A stretch of DNA of 45,715 bases, taken from assembly GCA_020845705.1 (NCBI GenBank), contig JADLFH010000079.1, forward strand, positions 1 to 45,715, given 5' to 3'. This stretch comes from Microthrixaceae bacterium (lineage in GTDB: Bacteria; Actinomycetota; Acidimicrobiia; Acidimicrobiales; Microtrichaceae). Below are positions 40,018 to 45,715 of this stretch, in pieces. Made by a program: the position numbers and the translations under genes. A model generated the notes under the pieces. It was not told the origin of the DNA. It saw only the letters and a list, made by a program, of their open reading frames with translations, and did not search any database. Position 1 is the stretch's first letter; each line of letters begins with the position of its first letter.

Positions 40018-42030
40018 TCAGTGGTGGGCGGTCCACCACTCCTTCCAAGTGGAGACCAGAGCAGGGCCGAGGAAGTCGCGAGCCACATAGTCCTCAGCGG
40101 TGAAGTTGAAGTGCTCGCCGTCCTTGCGCAGCGTCCGGTCCTCCAGGCGAGGGTTCATCCATGTGGCCAGGTCGATGAGTCGAGCCGTCGCGGGCCGCTG
40201 GTCGACCACGGCTCGGATGATCGTGTTCAACGCGTCCACCCGCTGCGGCTCGTGCCCACGAAGCTGACCGGGGCTGAGCTGGTCGTCGAGCGCGGAGCCG
40301 AAGTAGGGGATCGTCACCCACACCACGAGCGCTCCCTGCGACGCCAATAGATCGGTAGCGGCCAGGAACTCACGCGTGTAGTACTGATCCAGCACGGGGT
40401 CGCCCACGTGACGCCAGGCATCATCGCCTCGCATCTTGCGATCGACCAACTCCCACTGCGAGAAGACCAGCGCGAGGTCCGGCCTCGATGCGTCGAGCTG
40501 CGCACCCCAGGTCTGTGGCCAGTTGTCGCACTGCGGCTTGGTGTCCTCGACATCGACCACCTTGCGCTGGCCGTAGCGGGCGATACCGCAGCCCAGCTCG
40601 GCTATGCCCAACACGCTGCGGATCTGGTGCTCCTCTCGCTCCCACAGTCCGAGAATCAGACCCAGCGACAGTGCCACCGAGTCGCCGAAAGGCGCCACCT
40701 TCGGAATCGGGGCCGTCTTCGCCGTGGTCGGTTGGGTAGTCCGCACCGACGCGGCGTTCTCGCGTTGAAGCCGGATCAAGTCGCCTTGAGCCGACTCCGC
40801 GTCGAACCCGGGACGCGCACGTCCCTCCGCGGAGATGACCAACGGCGCGGCCACCAGCGCCAGCACCACCACAGGCGCCACCGCGCGGGGCTGGAAAACC
40901 CCTACCCCCAGAACTCCCTGACGTTCCCTGATCGGTTGCTCCACGTAGCGGCGGCTCAGCTCTGCCAAACCGAGGGAGAGCGCGATGACAAACACGAAGC
41001 GCGGGACGGGCCCGAGGTTGGTGCGGTCTTTGGTGAGGAAGGTGAGAAGCGGCCAGTGGAAGAGGTAGACAGCGTAGGAGACACGGCCGAGCCACTGGAG
41101 AGCGCCAAGTCCACAGAGCCACCGGATGGGCCCCGAGGGCAACGCCGCCGCGGCGATCAAGACGGTCGCGGCGAGCGAGTGCGCTGGCAGAGCGCCCACT
41201 CGCAACAGCGGATCGGCGCGCTCGAAGCTCACCCACGCCACGACGCAGGCAACCAGCGCCAAGGCGCCCAACACGGCGACGACGGTCCGAGGCCAGAACT
41301 GCTGGGCGAGCGCCAGACGAACTCGACGCCGAGCGAACACCAACGCGAGAAGCGCGCCCATCACCAGCTCGCCCATACGAGTGTCGGTGCCGTAGTAGGT
41401 GCGGTCCACGGTCAAGCCCGCGACTACGGGAAGCAGGAAGGACACGGCCGCGATGACGCTCAGCAGGATCGTGAGGAACCGTTCGGGTCGACCGTGACGG
41501 CGGCGGGCCAAGCCCAACGCCCACGCGACCAGCAGTGGGAACACCACGTAGAACTGCTCCTCGATGGCGAGGCTCCAGAAGTGCAGCAACGGAGAGGGGC
41601 CACGGAACAGATCCGCGTAGCTGGTGCCGGCCAGCAGGAACCGCCAGTTCGCCACCTGTGCCGTCGATGACCACACGTCGCCGCGCAGCTTCTCGACATC
41701 AGCGGAGTCGCCCAGCGCCCAGACAACCACGATGACCACACCGATGGTGAGCCACGCTGCGGGTAGCAGGCGCCGAAACCTGCGTCCCCAGAAGTCCCGC
41801 AGGCGGATCGTCCCGCTCCCACGATGCTCCGAGAGCAGCAGGGACGTGATCAGGAATCCCGACAGCGTGAAGAACAACGACACCCCGAGGTATCCGCCCG
41901 ACATCCACGCGAAGTTGCCGTGGAACAGCAGAACTGCCGCCACCGCCAGGCCACGCACACCGTCGAGGCCGGGTAGGTGCGTCAGTCGCCCGTCACCGAA
42001 GCGGGCCAGCGCCTCGGCCGGAGCATCCAC
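40018..42030 (-). CDS. OafA/YrhL-type acyltransferase with C-terminal SGNH domain
   Basis: The 670-residue protein has an N-terminal acyltransferase-3 domain with about ten helices: LPGLDGVRGLAVAAVLLFH near residue 18, GVSLFFTLSGFLITSLLL near 48, RLRDFWGRRFRRLLPA near 75 and FWSLAIEEQFYVVFPLLV near 150. A C-terminal extracytoplasmic SGNH domain has PFGDSVALSLGL near 445 and DGEHFNFTAEDYV near 640. This fused form O-acylates surface polysaccharides. GTG 42030 lacks a ribosome binding site. It lies 100 bp upstream of hydrolase paralogue 1 on the same strand, and a CGAGG/CCTCG stem follows its stop. Confidence 0.9.
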   Translation of the reverse strand: MDAPAEALARFGDGRLTHLPGLDGVRGLAVAAVLLFHGNFAWMSGGYLGVSLFFTLSGFLITSLLLSEHRGSGTIRLRDFWGRRFRRLLPAAWLTIGVVIVVVWALGDSADVEKLRGDVWSSTAQVANWRFLLAGTSYADLFRGPSPLLHFWSLAIEEQFYVVFPLLVAWALGLARRRHGRPERFLTILLSVIAAVSFLLPVVAGLTVDRTYYGTDTRMGELVMGALLALVFARRRVRLALAQQFWPRTVVAVLGALALVACVVAWVSFERADPLLRVGALPAHSLAATVLIAAAALPSGPIRWLCGLGALQWLGRVSYAVYLFHWPLLTFLTKDRTNLGPVPRFVFVIALSLGLAELSRRYVEQPIRERQGVLGVGVFQPRAVAPVVVLALVAAPLVISAEGRARPGFDAESAQGDLIRLQRENAASVRTTQPTTAKTAPIPKVAPFGDSVALSLGLILGLWEREEHQIRSVLGIAELGCGIARYGQRKVVDVEDTKPQCDNWPQTWGAQLDASRPDLALVFSQWELVDRKMRGDDAWRHVGDPVLDQYYTREFLAATDLLASQGALVVWVTIPYFGSALDDQLSPGQLRGHEPQRVDALNTIIRAVVDQRPATARLIDLATWMNPRLEDRTLRKDGEHFNFTAEDYVARDFLGPALVSTWKEWWTAHH

Positions 42031-42079
42031 GAACGTCAGTCTGGTCGATGTCGACGCGCCACAAGGCCCACGCCCCCGA

Positions 42080-42085
42080 TACCCT
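42080..42085 (+). promoter_or_regulatory. -10 box of a leaderless promoter (crotonase gene)
   Basis: TACCCT ends 7 nt before the ATG at 42093; no ribosome binding site lies between. Confidence 0.5.
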
Positions 42086-42092
42086 TCCGGCG

Positions 42093-42806
42093 ATGTCCGA
42101 GACCCCCATCCCCATCGTCACCACCACCTTCGAGGGTGATGTCGCCACCATCAGCATCGACGACGGCAAGGCCAACGCCTTGTCGTTCGTGCTGATCGAA
42201 CAAGTCCACGCAGCACTGCGTGATGCCGCAGCCGAGTCGAAGGCGTGCGTGCTGGTGGGTCGAGAGGGGCGCTTCTGCGCAGGCTTCGACCTGTCGATCA
42301 TGACCAGCGGTGCCCACGACGCGCGACGGCTCCTGGAGGCCGGGGCCGAACTCGCGCTCCAGATCTTCACCTCACCCATCCCGATCGTGTTGGGCGTGAC
42401 CGGCCACGCTCTGGCGATGGGTGCCATCCTCACCACCACCGCCGACTACCGGGTCGGCGCAGACGGTCCCTACAAGATCGGGCTCAACGAGGTGGCAATC
42501 GGAATGCCCGTTCCCGCCTTCGCCGTTGGCCTGTGCCGGGATCGGCTCTCGAAGCGCTGGTTCAACCGGTGCCTACAGACCGCCGAGATCTGCTCACCCG
42601 CCCAGGCGGTTGAGGCCGGCTTCCTGGACGAGGTGGTGGCAGCGGATCAGGTGGCATCACGCGCCGCGGAGGTTGCCGCGCAGCTCGCCTCGTATGTGCA
42701 CCCCGGACCGTTCACGGTCACGCGACGAAATCTCCGAGGCCACCTCGCTGAGGAGTTGGGCCACGGTCTGCGTGCCGATCTCAGGGTCTTCAACGTCGAG
42801 GCCTGA
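42093..42806 (+). CDS. Enoyl-CoA hydratase/isomerase (crotonase) family protein
   Basis: The 237-residue protein has crotonase folds: VATISIDDGKANALS near residue 17, oxyanion segments GREGRFCAGFDLS near 65 and VTGHALAMGAILTTTADYRVGAD near 105, and YKIGLNEVAIGMPVPAF with a Glu near 130. The C terminus covers the active site through a helical region (ADLRVFNVEA). ATG 42093 is chosen over the GTG at 42048 because homology starts there and a leaderless -10 box precedes it. Hydratase, isomerase or another crotonase reaction cannot be separated by sequence alone. Confidence 0.88.
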   Translation: MSETPIPIVTTTFEGDVATISIDDGKANALSFVLIEQVHAALRDAAAESKACVLVGREGRFCAGFDLSIMTSGAHDARRLLEAGAELALQIFTSPIPIVLGVTGHALAMGAILTTTADYRVGADGPYKIGLNEVAIGMPVPAFAVGLCRDRLSKRWFNRCLQTAEICSPAQAVEAGFLDEVVAADQVASRAAEVAAQLASYVHPGPFTVTRRNLRGHLAEELGHGLRADLRVFNVEA

Positions 42807-42820
42807 GCCATCCCGGCGGC

Positions 42821-44971
42821 TCAGTAGTCGAGGGTCGCCCTCAACTCCGCTGTACACGGTGCGCCGTCGCACGGGTCGATCGCCCTGCCGTCGGGTCGGA
42901 AGAAGGCGTCCTTCTGTCGGATCGTTCCCGGGTCACGGCGCGGGTCCTCATGGGGATCAGCGCAGTCCGCTCTGAGATCGATGGCGTCCTCGTCGAGTGC
43001 ACCACAGGCGGATCGGAACTCGGCGGTTGCCGTGGGGGTGATGTTCGCCTCGGGCGAGGGCAGGGTGCCGGAATCCCAGTAGATGAGCAGAGATCGGGTC
43101 GTTGGGTACGAGTCGGGCGCCTTCAGCCCGTAGTACGGCTTGGTGTCGGGGTGGCGGCCGGCTTCAAGGGCCGGCTGGCGGATGTCGGCACCGATCGTGC
43201 GGGCCTCCATCTCCGCCGCGACGTTCGCCACCTGGTGATCGCCGAAGGCCACATCGAGGATCACCTGATGCCTGGGTGTGTCGCGATAGGGGTTGTCAGC
43301 GATGTGCTGGGCATATCCGTTGGTCTCGATCCGGTCCCACAGCATCTGCAACAGGCCGTAGATCAGCTGTTGGTCGACGCGGTTCGGGTAGGCGGCAGTC
43401 ATCACCGCGAAGTATTCGGTGAAGTCGACCGAGCGTGACAACAGGACGCTGTAGTTCATGCCCGGGACGCCCAACACGGCTTTGGTCCAGTCCTGCGCGA
43501 CTGCGGTCGCGGCCCCGCCCATGATCGCACCCTGGCTGTTGCCGTCGTAGTAGATCTCGTCGCCCTCGAGGATCGAGGAACCATCGGGACCCTGGAACGC
43601 CGCGTTCGACGCCAGGCCGTCGCGATGGCTCATCAGGCGCGCCAACACGAGCGTGTTGAGGATCCCCTGCTGGCCACGATCGGCCAGAGTGGAGAACGAG
43701 GACAGGTTTCCGAGGATCTTCACGGCATTGCCGACATCATCGCGACTCATGCCGATCCAGTCGGTGGCGCAGTAGAGCATCGTGTTGGTCGAGGCGATCT
43801 TCCCAACCTGGGAGTTCTCCACCTCTTTCCTGCTGCCCAACAACCCGTGCCCGTAGACGACCATCCGAGCACGCTTCGAACCATCGGCCGCGGCGGCCGG
43901 CACCTGGCAGGAGAAGGAGGCCCGGAAGTCGTAGCCGGCGTGGACGGGGAGTCTCCTCTCCTCGTCGAAGTGCATCGCACTGCCCGGTTCACCGGCACCC
44001 TCCAGGTACGAGGGCACGTCGAAGGTGCCGCGGACGACCCTCGCAATGCCGTCGTGCAGCTCTGCGGGGTCGGTCACCACCTCATCGACGCTGAACGCCG
44101 GCGCGTTCCCGCCGAGCCGTTCGAACGCGTCGTCGCGCATGGTGAGAAGTCGTTCGGAGAGGTTGCGGCCCGACGCCACCGTGAAGGTCCATGCCAACAC
44201 CAACTCGTCTCGAGCCACTCCCACTCCTGCGAGCGCCGCGAACCCGCGTTCCATCTCGTCGCGCTGGGTCTCGATCGAGTCGATACCGCTCGACAGCGCG
44301 TCCCTGTAGGCGCGGAACGCCGGCGACGCTTCGATCGGAGTCCCCGAAGAGGTGACGAGGCCACGGAAGCCGACCGCGATGCGATGACTCTCCGCAAACG
44401 CGGCCGCTGGATGGAGGATCAGCAGTCGTGGCGACCCCTCGGGGGATGCGCTGTCGAGCTCCGCCCAATGAGCGAGGCGCTCACCCGTTTCCACATCCAC
44501 AATGACCGAGGCCGAGTCGTCCTTCAGTGACGCGGCGATGTCGCCCTGTGTCGGGAGCCCGGACGCGACGGGATCGAGATCCTCGAAGTGAACCAGCAGC
44601 GGAGTGCCTGGGCTGAACCCGTCGTTGCGGTTCCACTCACCGATGTCGAGGGTCGCCCCCGACGCATTCGGGATCAGGCCCTCCGGCAGCGCGACCCGAA
44701 GTCCGGAATCCATCGTGGCGTCGGCAACGGTGAAGCGGTTCGATGGGAACGGAAGGAGACACGAGGTCGGGTCGAGCGGATCGCAACCGGGGGCCGCATC
44801 CACCTGATCCCGAAGGACCGCTACGTCGGCCTTGTCCATCGGTCGCGTCGAGGGGGCGGACGCCGTCGTCGTCGGGGAACGTGACTCCCCGCCCTCGTCC
44901 TCACCGCCGGAGCAGCCCGCCGCGACCACGGCCAGGACCACAACGATGTGCCACCCTCGTCGCATCAGCAC
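42821..44971 (-). CDS. Lipoprotein alpha/beta-fold hydrolase, paralogue 2
   Basis: The 716-residue protein has a lipoprotein signal with lipobox VAAGC (Cys about residue 20) and a Gly/Ser/Thr-rich linker. A beta-rich domain follows with CLLPFPSNRF near 71 and NDGFSPGTPLLVHFE near 117, then a hydrolase domain with MVVYGHGLLGSRKE near 375, YYDGNSQGAIMGG near 480 (GNSQG elbow) and DVAFGDHQVAN near 580. Six or more cysteines near the C terminus suggest disulfides. GTG 44971 is chosen because AAGGGGG lies 6 nt upstream; ATG 44965 is an alternative. It is the lipid-anchored relative of the 38058-39917 protein. Substrate unknown. Confidence 0.78.
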   Translation of the reverse strand: MLMRRGWHIVVVLAVVAAGCSGGEDEGGESRSPTTTASAPSTRPMDKADVAVLRDQVDAAPGCDPLDPTSCLLPFPSNRFTVADATMDSGLRVALPEGLIPNASGATLDIGEWNRNDGFSPGTPLLVHFEDLDPVASGLPTQGDIAASLKDDSASVIVDVETGERLAHWAELDSASPEGSPRLLILHPAAAFAESHRIAVGFRGLVTSSGTPIEASPAFRAYRDALSSGIDSIETQRDEMERGFAALAGVGVARDELVLAWTFTVASGRNLSERLLTMRDDAFERLGGNAPAFSVDEVVTDPAELHDGIARVVRGTFDVPSYLEGAGEPGSAMHFDEERRLPVHAGYDFRASFSCQVPAAAADGSKRARMVVYGHGLLGSRKEVENSQVGKIASTNTMLYCATDWIGMSRDDVGNAVKILGNLSSFSTLADRGQQGILNTLVLARLMSHRDGLASNAAFQGPDGSSILEGDEIYYDGNSQGAIMGGAATAVAQDWTKAVLGVPGMNYSVLLSRSVDFTEYFAVMTAAYPNRVDQQLIYGLLQMLWDRIETNGYAQHIADNPYRDTPRHQVILDVAFGDHQVANVAAEMEARTIGADIRQPALEAGRHPDTKPYYGLKAPDSYPTTRSLLIYWDSGTLPSPEANITPTATAEFRSACGALDEDAIDLRADCADPHEDPRRDPGTIRQKDAFFRPDGRAIDPCDGAPCTAELRATLDY

Positions 44972-45025
44972 GGAGAACCCCCTTGTTCGATCCAGGGAGA
45001 CTACGCACACGACCGGCGCGTGGTT

Positions 45026-45715
45026 TCAGCCTCTCAGGAGGTGCCTTCCGCAATGCGGCCAGGCGCGCGTACCCCGCCGTTCATAGAGCAGCCGAGCCCG
45101 TAGATCCTGTTCCGCAGGTGCCGCCGCTGCGGGGTCACCCACTCCGCCGACCGACTCCCAGGTTCGCTGGTCGAACTGGTAGGCGCCTCGGTAGCGGCCC
45201 GTCGAGCTCACGATCGAGTAGTCCCCGCCGGACTCGCATTTCACGAGCTTCGCCCATTTGTCTGGGTTGGTGCCCTCCGGAGCGGAGGGGGCGGCCCGCA
45301 CCGGGGCAGGCCGGCGACGCGCAATCGTGGTGGAGGTCGCCGCCGCTCGCGCACGGTCCCGCTCTGCGACCAGCGCCGCAGCCAGCGAGCGTTCCGCATC
45401 GGCTTCCAGCGCGGCCGCCTGGAGGAGATCGTCCTGGGCCGCCGCGATCTGGCGATCCACCTCGTCGATCTCCACTCCGAGCTGGACCACCTCCGGGTCG
45501 TTCTGCTCCTTCATGCGCGTGTAGAGGTCCGCGGCGTCGGCTGCGGATTCGACCTGGTTCACCAGGAGAGCCGATCTGGCAGCCGCATCCTCGGCGCGAG
45601 CGCTTCCGAGGATCGCAACCAGCTGCCCGCCGTTGCCGTCGGCGATGAACGCGTCGACCGCACGCTGCCGTGCCATGCGTCTCGCCTCGGCGATCTGCGT
45701 TGCGAGGGCGTTCAG
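45026..45715 (-). CDS. Resuscitation-factor/transglycosylase-like protein (5' end outside window)
   Basis: The frame is open from the right edge to a stop at 45026 (229 residues visible). The visible N-terminal part is Ala/Glu/Arg-rich and heptad-like, a probable coiled coil as in secreted peptidoglycan hydrolases. The C-terminal 75 residues form a transglycosylase-like (Rpf) domain: KWAKLVKCESGGDYSIVSSTG with the catalytic Glu, YRGAYQFDQRTWESVGG and a Trp-Pro-His-Cys ending; the two cysteines probably form the domain disulfide. It would cleave peptidoglycan glycan strands during growth. Codons before the ATG at 45676 are also coding-like, so that ATG is probably internal. Confidence 0.85.
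   Translation of the reverse strand: MNALATQIAEARRMARQRAVDAFIADGNGGQLVAILGSARAEDAAARSALLVNQVESAADAADLYTRMKEQNDPEVVQLGVEIDEVDRQIAAAQDDLLQAAALEADAERSLAAALVAERDRARAAATSTTIARRRPAPVRAAPSAPEGTNPDKWAKLVKCESGGDYSIVSSTGRYRGAYQFDQRTWESVGGVGDPAAAAPAEQDLRARLLYERRGTRAWPHCGRHLLRG

Noticed and set aside
40408..41674. About 420-codon frames on both strands within the OafA-type acyltransferase gene
   Set aside because: Both are alternative-frame shadows; the acyltransferase frame holds all family motifs.
1..45715. CRISPR arrays, insertion sequences, phage or defence islands
   Set aside because: No regularly spaced repeats, transposase, integrase, toxin-antitoxin or restriction gene motifs were found.

Overview
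This window is a high-GC, densely coded chromosomal segment of an actinobacterium, most likely of the class Acidimicrobiia. The support is an F420-dependent LLM-class oxidoreductase, an Rv2466c-type (mycothiol-linked) DsbA protein, a galU-moeA-moaA-moaC block ending in an actinobacterial membrane protein, an N-terminally extended methionine aminopeptidase, long Thr/Ser low-complexity tails, an LPNTG cell-wall protein and many leaderless-looking promoters (TANNNT, 6-7 nt, then ATG/GTG). No phage, insertion sequence, integrase, rRNA or CRISPR array is visible. The window starts and ends inside genes. Most of it is chromosomal core and lipid/envelope metabolism, and I do not see an unmistakable new defence or mobile system.

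Layout. 1-288 is the 3' end of a secreted PKD-like protein, which meets the next block at a large bidirectional hairpin. 350-6318 is a lipid or carboxylic-acid catabolism block on the minus strand: family III CoA-transferase, acyl-CoA synthetase, F420 oxidoreductase, TetR regulator and Rv2466c-like protein, with a divergent DUF2505 protein. Two copies of a TCTGACG-N3-CGTCA palindrome sit directly after the -10 boxes of the CoA-transferase and acyl-CoA synthetase genes and are good candidates for the operator of the local TetR protein. 6349-10968 holds a lipoprotein, an alkaline-phosphatase-superfamily enzyme with permuted motif order, a DUF4262 protein, an EamA transporter and a prepilin peptidase. 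10949-14415 is a probable STAS-PilZ-MBOAT-SGNH operon for envelope polymer O-acylation with a possible c-di-GMP input. A tRNA-Ala(CGC) gene follows.

14644-19028 (minus strand) is galU, moeA/glp, moaA, moaC and a membrane protein that by position and shape resembles the Glp receptor of Corynebacterium. Divergent from galU is fmdB, whose promoter carries a CIRCE-like inverted repeat. It is followed by methionine aminopeptidase, a SAF/CpaB-like protein and a GT87 mannosyltransferase. 22529-26615 is a tldD-pmbA-pmbA operon with two TldE-type partners for one TldD protease.

26760-34497 carries a FlK-type thioesterase, a MacB-like ABC exporter (ATPase and 939-residue FtsX permease), an alpha/beta hydrolase, a UPF0104 membrane protein and dxs. 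Then come nfuA, an LPNTG protein with a threonine stalk, and an ABC-F (Uup) ATPase. The right end has two paralogous secreted hydrolases flanking an OafA-type acyltransferase and a crotonase. The last gene, an Rpf/transglycosylase-like protein, runs off the edge.
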